A stretch of DNA of 64,000 nucleotides from Sapria himalayana (GCA_029783825.1 JAREIK010008076.1:62001-126000), one strand, 5' to 3'; numbered from the stretch's first letter, positions 12,826 through 28,745 are shown. Notes: a model not told the origin generated them from the letters alone. Made by a program: numbers and translations.

Positions 12826-13159
12826 CCCACTTGAAAAAAAATACAAGTAAATTGAAGTCAAATAGTCATGTGACTAGAATCAAGTAACCAACAAGTAGGG
12901 GTTCCAATTGGAATGCACAAAAAGTAAATTGCTTTGATCAGCAGCCAGATAGAAAAGTTAGAGAAAAACTAGAGCATGAGGAACTATTGCTCTCTTCATA
13001 ATAGGGGTTTCGTTTCCTTTAGTTTTCTCATTGAAAAGTAATCAATTAAGTTATTGTTCATGTTTAACTTGTTTTAATTTTAAAATAATAATATTTATTT
13101 ATTTATTATTCTAAGAATAGATATATTTTTTTAATTAAATTAATTTTATATTTTTTTTA
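12826..13159. other. Spacer, nothing recognised
   Basis: AT-rich sequence upstream of the endoplasmin pseudogene. The signal-peptide exon and a promoter would be expected here in an intact gene, but I see neither. Confidence 0.35.
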
Positions 13160-14431
13160 GTTTACTATAATTATTTACTCAATACTTTAATTCTTATAAA
13201 TTTTAGTAGTGACAAAAATTAAACTTGAATTAAAATTATCTTAGGATCATTGGGTTGTGATTTTCAAAAGTGTTAATATGGCTAAAAATAATTTTAAGTG
13301 TGTTTATGACAAAAAATATCATTAGCAATTTTTTAAAAAACTTTTTTATACCCTAAAAAAACACTTGAAGTATTCTTTTAATAAGTACTTTGAGAAATTT
13401 TTTTATAATTCATCAAAATTCTTTGTATGTAATTAAAACATTATATTATTTATCCACAAATATCAATTTATTTTATTTTAAATTTAATGAAAAATATGAT
13501 TTTTTTTCAAATCTTTTAGTAATAATTTTTTAAAAATTTTTTATAATCATTAAATTATATTTTAAGTTTTTATTAATATAATATTAATTGTTTATTTGTT
13601 AATTCAGATTATTTGTAAATATTTTTTTATAATCAAACAAATAATGATTTAGGTTTTTATTAATACAAATTTTTGTGTATGTTCTATATTATTTCAATAT
13701 TTTTAAAATTGTTTATAATTATAGAATTATTTATTTAATGTATGTATTAATACATTTATCTAAATATCTTATTAATTAATTCAAATAATAATTTGTATAT
13801 TTTCTAGAAATTTTATAATCATAAAAATAGTTATTTTAATCTTTATTAATATAAATTTTATTCATATTTATATTTTTTTGAAATTATTTATTTATAATAT
13901 CTTATTATTCTAATTATATGAGGAGGTGTCTTTCAATGATCACTCATCCATAGACTATGAAAAACCTTTAATATAAAAAATTACATCAAATATTAAAACA
14001 AATAATAAATAAAACAAAAAAATCAGTTTAGATTAATGATGGAAATAATCCCCAACAAAATATTTGGGGAAAAATCCCTAATTAACTAGCATATATTATG
14101 TGAATTTATCATTTAAGGACTAATCTATTGTAATTAATATATAATCAAAAAAAAATTTCCGGTAAATTATTAGAGTAATTTATTCAAGCTAATTAGCTAG
14201 GGTCTAGGGATATTCCATTTGTAAAGTCATTGCTAAAATTGCTATCATTCTTTGTGCTAAAATTGAGAATAATATAAGTTAATGACAATTTTTCAATAGA
14301 ACATTTCATCTCTAATCCATTACAAATCAGTAAAAAATTTGTAATTGAAAGTAAAATCACACATTTCTTACTATTTCCGAGCTAATCCATCACATATTAA
14401 TTAGAAATAATTTCTCTAGCAAAATTTCCAT
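13160..14431 (+). repeat. Left arm of long inverted repeat around array 2
   Basis: The sequence matches, in reverse complement, the right arm at 21147-22540 over nearly its full length with many small differences. Shared landmarks in matching order include AAATTTTAGTAG then GACAAAAA (13200), TTTTCAAAAGTGTT (13263), CCCTAAAAAAACACTTGAAG (13353), GAGGAGGTGTCTTTCAATGATC paired with its counterpart near 21650, CATTCTTTGTG (14247), and CTCTAATCCATTACAAAT (14310). The inner 230 bp are CACTA-type subterminal sequence that stops at the first TATC unit. Confidence 0.85.
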
Positions 14432-15424
14432 AACTATCTATCTATCTATTTATCTAGATGTCTATATATCTATTTATATTTGTATCAAACAATCTATCTA
14501 TATTTCTATACATCTTTCTATCAATCGGTCTGTCTATCTATCAATTATTAGTTTATCTTTCTGTCAATCAATCAATCTATATTTCTATCTATATATTGAT
14601 CTATATCTCTACCTATATGTCTATCTATCTATCTATGTGTCCATTTATGTATCTATCTATTTATCTATCTTTTTGTCTATATTTTTATCTATCTATCGAT
14701 CTATCAATAAAACTATCAATTTGTCTATGTATTTGTTTATCTATCTATCTATCTATCTATCTATTTGTTTGTCTATCCATATTTCTATATATCTGTATTC
14801 TACCTGTCTATCTATCTATTTGTTTATCTATTTGTCTATCTCTCTCTATATCTATCTATCTAAAAATTTGTTGAACTATCAATCAATCTATCTATAAGTC
14901 TGTCTATCTATCACTCAATCTATCTATCTATATATCAATCTATCTATCAACATATATATCAATCTATTTATCAATCTTTCTATCAATCAATCAATCAATC
15001 TATCTATCTATAAATCTATCTATCAATCTTTTTATTTATCTGTATATCCATCCATCTATCTGTCTGTCTATCTGTCTGTCTATCTATCTATCTGTCTGTC
15101 CGTTCATCTGTTTATTGTCTATCTATCTATCTATCTATCTTTCTATCCATCTATTTGTCTACCTATTTGTCTATCAATTTATCTATCAATCTATTTATTT
15201 GTCTATCTATTTTCAATCAATCTATCTATCTAACTATATCTCTTTATCTGTATATCTATTTTTCTATCTAACATCTACCTATATATCTATAGGTATATCT
15301 ATATGACTATCTATATGTCTATCTATCTTTCAATATATTTGTATATATATCTATCTAATAATCTTTCTATCAATTCGTCTACTAATCTTGACTATCTATC
15401 AGGCAATGTTTCTGTCTATAAATT

Positions 15425-15467
<43 letters not shown>

Positions 15468-15624
15468 ATTTTTCTTTCTATCTATCTATCTATTTATCTA
15501 TCAATCAATCTAACTATCTATCTATCAATCAATATATCGATTTGAATATCAATCTATATATCTATCTATCAATTTGTATATCAAAATGTCTATGAATTTG
15601 TTTATCAATCTAAATATCTATCTC

Positions 15625-15655
<31 letters not shown>

Positions 15656-16721
15656 ATCTATTTATTCATCTATTGATCTATCTATCTATTCGACTATATA
15701 TCTATCTAACTATCTGTCTATTTATCTGTCTATCTATTTATCTATTTATTTATTTATCTATATATCTCTCTATAATCTATTTATCTATCTATCTATCCAT
15801 AAGTCTATCTATCTGACTATCTATCTATCTATCTAGCTATCTATTTGTGTATTTATCTATCTATGTATCTTTTTGTCAATCTTTCTATCTTTGTATCTAT
15901 TTGTATATATATATATATATCTGTCTAACTATTTATCTATTTATCTTTTTATTTGTCTGTTTGTCAATCTATCTTTCTATCTATATATATATATATTATA
16001 TCTATATGACTATATTATTATTTATCTATCAGTCTATCAATTTGTCTATCTATTTATCTATTATTCTATCTATGAATCTATCTATCTATTTTATATCTAT
16101 CTGTCTATCCATCTATCTAACTATCAATCAATCAATCAATCTGTCTATCTATAATTCTATGTTTTTATCTATCTATCTTTATACCTATCTATCTATTTAT
16201 CTATCTTTCATTCTATCTATCTCTTTTATCCATCTATCTTTCACTCTATCAATATTTCTATATTTCTATTTATCTATCTATCTATCTGTCTATATATATA
16301 ATTGTCAATCTATTTGTTTATCTATTTGATTATCTAAATATTTATCTTCTATCTTTCTATTTGTCTATCTTTCTATATATCTAAGTAACTATATATCTAT
16401 TCGACTATCTATCTAATAATCTTTCAATCTATCTATCTATCTAATTATCTATCTATCTATTTGTGTATCAATCAATCAATCAATCTTTCTATTTATGAAT
16501 CTATTTATTAATATATCTATCTATCTATCTGTTTATCAATCTTTCTATGAATCTTACTATCTATCTATATATTTGTCTAAAAATCTATCTATTGATCTTT
16601 CTATTTATCTGTCTATCTATCTAATGATTATTTTGTCTATCTATCTATCTATGTTTCTGTCTATTTATTTATCTATCTGTATATCTACCTGTATGCTTAT
16701 CTATCGGTCAGTTATTTAGTC

Positions 16722-16732
16722 TTTTTGTAGTG
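16722..16732 (+). mobile_element. Isolated CACTA right terminus inside array 2
   Basis: TTTTTGTAGTG stands alone between TATC units. It matches the outer 11 bases of the termini at 4145 and 21373. There is no subterminal sequence beside it, so this is either a remnant or chance. Confidence 0.35.
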
Positions 16733-17271
16733 TCTATCTATTATCTATAAATCTATCTATCTGTCTATCTAACTATCAATCTATTTTAAATTATCTATTT
16801 ATCTATCTATCTATCTATCTATCTTTATTTCTATCAATCAATCAATCAATCAATTTATTTCTATGTCTATCTATATGTCTATCAATCTTCTTTCTATCTA
16901 TATAATAATCTTTCTATTTATTTATCTAATATATGACTATCTAGTTGTTTATTATCTATCTATAATCTATCTTCTACCTATTTGTCTATCTATCTGTCTA
17001 TCTATATGTCTATCTATCTATCTATCTATCTATATTTCAATCTATCAATCTATCTGTCAAAAAATCTTCCTATCTATCTATCTATCTATCAATCAATTTG
17101 TCTATCTATCTATCTATCTATCTGTATATCTACCCATTTAACTATTTATCTATAAATTTTTCTATCTATCTTTTAATCCAAATATCTATATATCTATTTA
17201 TTTATCTATCTGTCTGTCTATTTATCTATTTATCTATTTATCTATATATCTATATATCGATCTATCTACAC

Positions 17272-17437
17272 CACTACAAGAAAATATCAATTTAGCTATG
17301 GAGATTAAGCTGGGGATCAATTCCTATCTAAATGGCAAGGGAATAGCTAAGAAATTGCAAGGGATTTTTGATTTTACATTAAAATATATACTAGCGACGT
17401 ATTTGTTATGGATTAGTGATGAATTTGCAACAAAAAT
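17272..17437 (+). mobile_element. CACTA left end embedded in TATC array 2
   Basis: Starts with CACTACAAGAAAATATC, a canonical CACTA terminus, immediately after TATC units. It is followed by about 150 bp of subterminal sequence (TTTAGCTATGG, GGGATCAATTCC, GCAAGGGATTTTTG, TAGCGACG, GGATTAGTGATGAATTTG) and then returns abruptly to TATC at about 17437. It aligns with the inner 170 bp of the element ends at 21147 and 54012. No right end is paired with it nearby. Confidence 0.85.
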
Positions 17438-19816
17438 GTCTGTCTATCTATATATCTATTTTTCTATCTATGTATCTATGTATCTATCTTTATATCTATC
17501 TTTATGTCTATTTATTTGTCTATACTTATAGGTATCTTTCTATATATCTATTTGTCTATTTATTTATATATTTATTTGTGTATATATTTACCTTTCTATC
17601 TTTCTATATTTCTATCTAATTATATATCTTAGTATCTATCTATCTGTATATCTATCTTTTTCTATATATATATATGTCTATCTATCTATCTATTAATCTA
17701 TCAATCTGACTATTTATGTATCTATCAATGTTTCTTTTTGTCTATATAAATAAATAAATATATATATATATATATATATCTATCCATATATCAATCAATC
17801 AATATATAAATCTATCTCTCTATCAATATGTATATCAAACTGTCTATCATTCTATATATCAATATTTTTATCAATCCATATATCTTTCTATCTATCTATT
17901 TTTCGTTTTATCTATCTATCATTATTTCTATCTTTTTATTTGTTTATCAAATATTTTTCTATTAGTTTATCAATTTGTCTAACTTTCATTCTACCTATCT
18001 ATTTGTCTATCTGTCTGTCTATCTGTCAAACTTTTTATCTTTCTAACCTTCAATCTTTTTATCTATCTATCTATATGTTTATCTATATGCCTATATATCT
18101 CTTAATCTATATATATATATATATCTATCTATATATCTATCAATATTTCTATCTATCTGTCTATTTATTTGTCTATATCTCTGTCTATCTATCTGTCTAT
18201 CTCTTTATCGATTTGTCTTTCTTTTTCTTTATTTATATGACCATCTAATTCTATCTATCTATCTACCTATCCATCTATATATCTATCTATTTATCTATCA
18301 ATATGCCTTTATATCCATATATTTATCTATTTGTGTATCTATCTTTATTTATTTCTATCAATAAATTTATGTCTATCTTTCTATCTATCTATTTGTCTAT
18401 CTGTAAATCTATCTATTTATTTGTCTATCTAATTGTTTATTTATTTTTCTATCTATCTATGTATTTATTTAATAATTTCTATATCTATCTGTCTATATAT
18501 CTATCTATCTATCTAACATTTAGTATATCTTTTTGTCTATCTATATATGTTTATCTATTTATCTATATATCTTTCTACCTATCTTTTATCTGTCTATCTT
18601 ATTGTTAATCTATTTGTCTAACTCTCTGTCTATTTATCTATCAATATGTCTATCTTTTAATTTATCAATCTGTCTATCTATATATCAATCTATATATTTA
18701 TCTATCTATCAATATTTTTATTTATTTGAGTATCTATCTATCTATCAATGTATCTGTCTATCAATCTATCTATCAATCTTTCTATCAATCTTTCTATCAA
18801 TCAATCAATTAATCTATCTATCTATTTATCTTTCTTTCTATCTGTCTATCTATAAGTCATTTATCAGTCGATCTGTCTATGTATATATCTATCTATCTAT
18901 TTGACTATCTAAATGTATATCTACATGTTTATCTATCCATCTATTTATCTATCTATCTATCAATATGTTTATCTATTAGTTTATATGTGTGTATCTATCG
19001 GTCTATATATCACTATAACTATCAATCTATTATCTATTTTCTATCTATTTATCTATCAATATGTATGTTTATCTTTCTATCTATGTATCAATGAATCTAT
19101 TTATCTATTTATTTATCTATGTTTCTTTCTAACTATTTATCTATCTATCTATCTATCTATCTTTTATCTATCTATCTATCTATCGATCTTGTTATCTATC
19201 TATCTAACTATATGTCTATCTTTCTATTTATCTATCTATCTATATCTCAATCAATCTTTCTGTTTATCTATCTGTCTATCTATCTGTTTATCTGTCTATT
19301 TGTCTATCTATCTATCTATCTATTTATCTATCTATCGATCGATCTATCTATCTATCTATCTATCTAGGTATCTATCTATTTATTTGTCTATCTATACATC
19401 TATATATATCTGTCTATCTATTATTTATCTATCTATATATCTTCCTATCTATATATTTATCTACCATTCTAACTATCTGTCTATCAATCTTTCTATCTAT
19501 CTGTTTATCTATATTTCTATCTAAATATCTATCTATTGATTTATTTGTCTATCTATCGGTCTATCTATTTATTTGTCTTTCTTTTTATATAAATATATAT
19601 ATATGTCTATCTGTCTGTCTATCTATCTATCTATTTATCTATCATTTTATCTATCTATTTGCCTATATTTCTATCTTTATATCTATCTATTTGTCTATTT
19701 ATCTATCTATCTATCTGTCTATCTATTTATTTATCTATCTCTCTATCAATCTATCTATCTCTATATCTATATGCTTATCTATCTATCTATCAATATGTCT
19801 ATCAATCTATCTTTCA

Positions 19817-19854
<38 letters not shown>

Positions 19855-20949
19855 TCATTTGACTTTAAATCTATCAATGTATTTGTCTATCTATCGATCT
19901 ATCTATCAATAAATCTATCAATTTGTCTTTATATTTGTCTTTCTATCGTTCAATCTATCTTTCTGTATGTCTATTTCTCTACCTATCTATAAGTCTATTT
20001 GTCTATTAATCTTCTTGTCTAGTTGTATATCTATCTGTCAATCTTTATGTCTGTCTATTTATCTATCTATCTATCTATCTTTCATTCTATCTATATGTGT
20101 ATCTATCTATCTATTTATATATCTAACTATTTGTCTATTTATATATCTATCTATTTGTATATATATCTGCCTATCAATCTATCTATAAATCTATCAATTT
20201 ATCTGTCTATCTATCTATCTTTTTTTCTATCTTTCTATGTCTTTTAATTTAGCTGTGTAGTCTGTCTATCTACCAGTCTTTCTATCTCTCTATCTATTTA
20301 TGTATCTATCTGTGTATCTATCTATCTATCTGCCTATCTATATATGTGTATATCTATCTATTTTTTATCTCTCTTTCTATATGTCTATCTATATTTCTAT
20401 TTATCTATCTATCTATATGTTTATCTATCTTTCTATCTATCTATTTATCTATCTGTCTATCTGTCTATCTGTATGTCTATTTATATGTCTTTCTGTCTAT
20501 CTATTTATCTGTCTGTTTGTCTTTCTATCTATCTATCTATCTTTCTATCTATCACTCTATCTATTTGTCTATTATTTGTCTATCATTCCTTCTATCTTTC
20601 TATCTATCTATTTGTCTATCTACATGTCTATATTTCTATCTATTTGTCTATCTTTCTATCTATCTTTTTGTCTATAGATTAGTCTATCTATCTATGTATC
20701 TATCTATCTGTTTATCTATCTATCTATTTGTATGTCTGACTATCTAGTTGTTTATATATTTTTCTACTTATTTGTTTATATATCTATCTTTTTATTTTTG
20801 TGTGTGTGTGTGTATCTATCTATCTAACTATCTATATGTCTATCATTCGATCTATCTATCTTTCTATCTATTGGTCTCTCTAAATGCCTATCAATTTGCC
20901 TATCTTCTATCTATCTACCTCTCTATCTATCTATTTATCTAACTATCTG

Positions 20950-20984
<35 letters not shown>

Positions 20985-21146
20985 ATTTATCTATCTATCT
21001 ATCGATCTATTTGTCTATTTATCTATCTATTTATATATCTATCTATCGATATATTTGTCTATCTATTTATCTGTCTATCTATCTATCTATTTTTCTATTT
21101 GTCTATCTATCTGTCTATCTATATATCTATCTTTCTAGTCTATGTA

Positions 21147-21373
21147 CACAATTAGAAAATATCTATTTAGCTATGAAAATTTAGCTAGAAAAATAATTTT
21201 TTTGTTAATTAGTTAGGGATTAGCAAGATATATTTGCTTTTAAATTGAATTACAAATTTGCCATGGATTTGTGATGGATTAGAGATTGAAATTTTTTATT
21301 TAAAATTGTCCCTACGACCTACCAAAAATTATCTTTAATTTTTTCACAAAGAATGGCAGGCATTTTTGTAGTG
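21147..21373 (+). mobile_element. Short CACTA-type (MITE-like) unit at the edge of array 2
   Basis: A 227-bp unit that starts CACAATTAGAAAATATC, a variant of CACTACAAGAAAATATC, directly at the end of the TATC array. It ends TTTTTGTAGTG at 21363-21373. The interior has subterminal motifs (TTTAGCTATG, GTTAGGGATTAGCAAG, GGATTTGTGATGGATTAG) and no coding potential. The paired position in the left arm is present but lacks recognisable termini. Confidence 0.65.
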
Positions 21374-21724
21374 AATTTAGAGTCAAATTTTTTCTAGCTT
21401 ATTAGTTCGAGAGAAAATCATTCGCTAAATAATATTTAAAATTTTTTTTTATGATTTTATATTTAATTGCAAGTGATTATTCCTTAAATGATAATTTTCT
21501 CAAAATATATGCATTTTAGCTATGGATTATTCCTAGGATATTTGGGTAGGAAATAAATTCCATCGCTAATCTATATTAATTTAATTTTTTTATATACTAT
21601 TTGTTTTAATATATTATCTAAGTATGTTTTTCAAAGGTTTGTCTTTGTCTATGGATGATTGATCCTTGAAAGACATCTTCTCCTCTTATAATTATAATAA
21701 CTAGATATTATAAATAAATAATTT

Positions 21725-21727
<3 letters not shown>

Positions 21728-21798
<71 letters not shown>
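21728..21798. repeat. (TA)n microsatellite
   Basis: About 35 uninterrupted TA dinucleotides inside the right inverted arm. The left arm has none at the corresponding position, so the tract arose after the arms separated. Confidence 0.95.
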
Positions 21799-21801
<3 letters not shown>

Positions 21802-22710
21802 TAATACAAATTTATATTAATAAAGAATAAAATAACTATTTTTATGATTATAAAATTTTTAAAAATTTATGCAAAATATTTTTCTTGAAATATTTAATTA
21901 TGATATTTTAATATTTGTATTAAAAAACATTAAATAATTAATTAAATACATATAATTATTTTTAAAGATATTTTAATTAATAAATGAACATATATAAAAA
22001 TTATTACTAATAAAAAGTTAAAAGAATTAATTGTATGATAAAATAAAAAATATATATAAAAATATCAAAATTAACGAATAAGCAAGTAAACATTTATATT
22101 ATTTAAAGTAAAAAAAGTATGACTATAGGAATCTTTAAATAAAATAATTACTAAAAGATTTTAAATTTTTGAAATATAAAAAAAATTTTAAAAGGTTCAT
22201 AAAATTTAAAAGAAAATAAATTTAAAGATTTATACATAGTATTTTAATTACATCAAAAAAAATTTGATGATTTAAAAAATAAATATTTCGGTGTGATTAT
22301 TAAAAGAACACTTCAAGTATTTTTTTAGGGTTTTAAAAAAGTTATTTAAAATATTACTAATGAAATTTTTTTATCCTAAATATACTTAAAATTAATTTTA
22401 GCACTATAAACACTTTTGAAAAGTACTATCAAACTGACCAAAAGTTGATTTAAATTCAAGTTTTATTTTTTGTCCCTACTAAAATTTAAAAGCGTAAAAC
22501 AATTTAATAAGATCTTTACTATTAGTTTTTAATATTCTATTTTTTATTAAAATAATAAATATAACTTTTTTTAATTATCTTCTTACTTTACATAATTTTT
22601 GGAATTTTATAAATTATAAATTATATCAAATAATATGAAATTTTATGCCATTACAATTATTTTATATAATATTCATAAAAAATAAATTGAATTTTTAAAA
22701 ATTCATAACC

Positions 22711-25130
<2,420 letters not shown>

Positions 25131-26103
25131 CCAGAACATTAGCAACTTATTATTGAGATTGGTGCTTTGCCACTTATTGTGGACCTATTGAAGAAGCACC
25201 AAGATGGATCTACTTCTAGGGTAGTGAATAGCATCCTAAGACGGGCAGTTGATGTGATCACCAACTTTTCCCATGAGAATAGCAACATCAAAACTCATAT
25301 TAGGTTGCTATTTTTAATGCAATCACTTTTGACACTATGCACAATGCTTCCTGTTAATGAGTTATTTTTAGGATGAATGGTGGGATACCACCTCTAGTTG
25401 AATTGTTGGATTTCTTTGATGCTAAAGTGCAAAGGGCATCTGTTGGGTCACTGAGAACCTTAGGTTTCAAGAATGATGAGAATAAAAATCAGGTGATACT
25501 CCTTATTGTGATTACTAAATTTTTATCATTTACTTTGCCAAGAAAAAATAATGCATTTTTTTCACGTTTCAGAATGTCGAGTGCAATGTTCTCCCCACTC
25601 TCATCTTAATGTTATGCTCAGAAGAAACTGCTATATATTATGAAGCAGTTACTTTACTTAAAAATTGAGACCTCAATTTTTTTTTAGTTATCATTATTCT
25701 AAAATTTTGATCTTGGCCTTTGTATACTTATTTGGACCAATTATTTTTGTTATTGCAGGTAGGTTTGATTGGAAATTTGGTTCATTCATCTCCAAACATT
25801 AAAAAAGAAGTTCTATCTGCTGGGGCATTGTAGCGTGTTATCGATTTGCTCAAATATATTCTTCTGTAGCATTTTGTGTAAAATTGAATCTCTATTCATT
25901 ATGTATCTGATCAAATTCTATTTTTTCATCATTATCTAAAATTAATATCTGAATTTACTTTGATTTACTATACTTTTGATTTTTAAATTTGCTTTTAATA
26001 ATTCTCTAAAGTTTTTCTGATAAATAGCTTATGTTGCACTGAGAACCCGAGAGAAGCTGCTTTATTACTGGGACAGTTTGTGGCAACTGATTTGGATTGC
26101 AAG
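25131..26103 (+). pseudogene. ARIA: ARIA-like armadillo-repeat protein pseudogene, five exons
   Basis: Five consecutive exons of a plant ARM-repeat/BTB protein of the ARIA/ABAP1 type (ABF2-interacting, ABA and cell-cycle signalling). Exon 1, 25131-25303: PEH, stop, QLIIEIGALPLIVDLLKK through DGSTSRVVNSILRRAVD and HENSNIKTHI. Exon 2, 25372-25492: MNGGIPPLVELLDFFDAKVQ and FKNDENKNQ. Exon 3, 25573-25647: NVECNVLPTLILMLCSEETA. Exon 4, 25759 to about 25850: VGLIGNLVHSSPNIKKEVLS, then a stop. Exon 5, 26028-26103: PREAALLLGQFVATDLDCK, then GTAAG. All splice junctions keep the reading frame. The only disablements I see are two TAG codons at positions where the family has glutamine. The upstream ARM exons and the C-terminal BTB exons are missing, and the copy ends near the hAT-like fragment at about 26340. 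Confidence 0.93.
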
Positions 26104-26339
26104 GTAAGCTTATGTTGATTCTTCCTTCACTTTGATTATTTTCAAGTTTGAGATAAATCATTATGTAAGAATTTTTTAGATTACTTTTTGTTTGGATTCA
26201 TGTTTTGCCTTAAGTTATGAGGAAGAGGATGATCATAGCAAAAAGGAGTGCTCCAATATAATTTTTATGTATTCTTGTATTCATGTATTAAATAAATAAT
26301 ATAAAAATATATTGTGCAATGTAGTACCTTTGATAGGTC

Positions 26340-27323
26340 ATAGATTTTATATGCTTTCATCGTTTGTCATTGACTGTGGCCGTTGGGTCTTGTAACACAT
26401 GTCTAGAGTTTAGATTAAGTGACACAATCCTTCGGGCACTCTTATGAGCATTTTATCGTGGGTATGAGTGTCTAAATAGTTCAGCATGGCATGGTCTTAT
26501 ATGGCATGAGATCATGGGTTTTAGTAAGTCTCATTTAGTGGCCCCATATTCCATTTGTGATTATGGTGTGGGCTTGCCCAATGTGCCAGTTGTTACCCAT
26601 TACTCTTGCCCAAGCAATGTTTGTGATAGGGTCATGGTCGGACAATTGTGACTCGTTACCCATGACAATGTGGCATGTGTAGAGCTACTTAGGTCCTAGG
26701 CATGAATTGTCTTTGGTCACTCATGACTCAAAACCTAATTAAATAACCCAATTATTTTGTTAAAATGGCTAATCCATCATTAATCATGTATAATATAAAT
26801 TAGAAAACAAAAATTATACCATAAAATAGTGGTTGCGAGTTGTTGTGGGTTACATAAAATATTTTTTTAAGATGAAAAATATCTTTGTTTAAAATGTCAT
26901 AGGTCACTTGTTCGATACTAATTAGAAGAAATTTTTTGTGCCCAACTGGGCTGGTGTGATGTGCTTGGCATGGCACGGTTCCTTGGAGGGCAGATCGGCA
27001 TGGGTCCATGCCCAAAAATTACTCGGGTTTGGGCTGGTTGGTTCAAGTCAGGTTGGTCAAATTTTTACAAAATTAGGATTTGGGCGTCGTGCCACCGTAG
27101 CCCATCGGCCATCATCATGTCATCCTTCTGCGGGTGTCACTCGGTGTGTGGTCACCTTTGTTGTGCTCACGTGCCTAGCATGACGCATGGGCCGAAAACC
27201 CTTAGCACGACACGACATGACTTGTACCGAGGGTCTACTCGGCATGGGCCCCTGCACATCACTATAGCATCCACGCTAGGCTTCAGGTCGGGCCCGGGGT
27301 GCCCATCCCATTTGACACCTATA
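26340..27323 (-). mobile_element. hAT-like non-autonomous element or fragment
   Basis: A GC-richer block (especially 26930-27310) rich in GGCATGGCACGG, CACGACACGAC and CGGGCCCGG words. It ends at 27312-27323 with TTGACACCTATA, close to the reverse complement of the TAGGGGTGTCAA terminus at 57578. This combination is common in plant hAT elements. The left end is not clear. ORFs within it have no recognisable domain. Confidence 0.45.
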
Positions 27324-28383
27324 GATGAAATCTCTTTGATTTTTATGGCTAAGTCAATTAAGATATTATCCTTTCATAGACTATGTGTTGAGTTAGATTT
27401 TGGTGTATTAGATATTATATTTTTTATAATCCTTAAGCTTAATTGCTTAAGCTTATAAAGACATAAAATAAATAATAATATTGTATCTAATAAATGCTCT
27501 ACATCATAAGATTAATATATTTTTATTATTTATTTTAATTAGTCTATTCGTTATGTTCTTACTTATTTTTGGGTTTTGTAGTTCTTTCCTAGTAAAATTT
27601 AACATTAAATTTAGTTAATTAAATATTATAAATAATAGATTTGATCCATATAATGAATTAAATTTAGTATGTATAGTTACATAAATATTAATTCATCTAA
27701 TCTTATAAGAATTTTGAATTTAAAAGTATTTGTATAAGAATAATACTATGATGACTAATCATCTAAAAAATTTTTATATTATATGTATTTGTTGGATGAC
27801 ATATCTTTATTCAATATAAGTATCTTTGTCCAAGGTATTGGGTTCGAGACTTATCATATGTATTCTTTAAATTTTGATGGTAAGACATTGATATATGAAC
27901 TTCTTCCATACCTTATGCTAAAGCAGAAGGCTTGTGCGCTAGGTATGATCTTTATATAATGAACTAAATATTTTAGATGATGTAGATAAACCTTTCTTCT
28001 CTGGTGTCTTTCCTCGAGTAAGTAAAAAATTTAGTATTAATAGTCGCACTTATACTGTATGGACAAATTCCAATATGATAAATAGAAAAAATACTAAATG
28101 AGAAATAAAATCTAGTCAAATATAAATGTTTTAAAAATATATAACTTTACAACTAGTACTGGAGTACTAGATGAGTTATCTAAGAAGATATGTTAAATAA
28201 TTTACCAAAAAATGGTGCATTAGATCCTATATAATTTAAGTTTTGTATAATTATAATTGGATGCACTTCATCTTTAATATTTTTTATATATAACTAATAA
28301 TTGATGATAAAAGATGTTAGGTTGATAATTAGTGTGAGATCTTTACTAAAATATGAACAATATTCTAAATTTTTATATTTTAG
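27324..28383. other. AT-rich stretch, nothing recognised
   Basis: No coding signal. A short motif around 28205 (AAAAATGGTGCATTAGATC) recurs near 58658, so the stretch probably belongs to an unidentified dispersed repeat. Confidence 0.35.
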
Positions 28384-28745
28384 TGAGAAATATATCCAAA
28401 TTTTTTATCATATAATTTCAAAAATTATTTTTTGTTATATTGTAATAAAATATTAAAAGTGTCTGCACATTCAAAATTCAAGCCACACACTCAAAAATTT
28501 GTATTCTATACGATTTTTGCATTGATACCATGTTGAGATACAATGCAAAGTAAAAAAAGAGTATTTGAGAAAAATATCCAACTTTTTATTACATAATTTC
28601 TAAAATGATTTTTTTAATATTGTAATAAAATATTAAAAGTTTCTGCACATACAAAATGCAAGTCACCCACTCATGAATTTGTATTATATATGATTTTGGT
28701 TATGATACTATGTTGAGAAACAATGCACAGTAAAAGAAGAGTATT
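28384..28745. repeat. 180-bp tandem duplication (two copies)
   Basis: Two copies offset by 180-182 bp (28384-28565 and 28566-28745). Both contain TGTAATAAAATATTAAAAGT, TCTGCACAT, AATTTGTATT and ATACTATGTTGAGA-type words. The sequence then continues into AAACCCTTATATAAGGGAC, which has a TATA-like core and would fit an LTR promoter region. This is consistent with a decayed LTR whose U3 contains a tandem repeat, but the LTR boundaries are not visible. Confidence 0.7.

Larger units (their letters stand above)
14432..21146 (+). repeat. Degenerate TATC array 2 (6.7 kb)
   Basis: Tetranucleotide array of TATC on + with TGTC, TTTC, AATC, TATT and TACC variants and short (TA)n islands (for example 15436-15464 and 17758-17778). 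It is interrupted by CACTA-derived sequence at 16722-16732 and 17272-17437. Perfect runs rarely exceed ten units, so the array is old or evolves by mixed slippage and point change. The many predicted Tyr-Leu-Ser-Ile polypeptides (up to about 200 residues) reflect the lack of stop codons in the TATC strand. Confidence 0.96.
21147..22540 (-). repeat. Right arm of long inverted repeat around array 2
   Basis: Reverse complement of 13160-14431, with the same block order. It differs by a (TA)n insertion at 21728-21798 and by small indels. Together with the left arm it forms inverted flanks of about 1.3-1.4 kb around 6.7 kb of TATC repeat, a foldback-like arrangement. Confidence 0.85.

Noticed and set aside
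26961..27458. 165-codon frame in the hAT-like block as a gene
   Set aside because: The frame follows from local GC richness. It contains no domain and ends in AT-rich non-coding sequence beyond the element.
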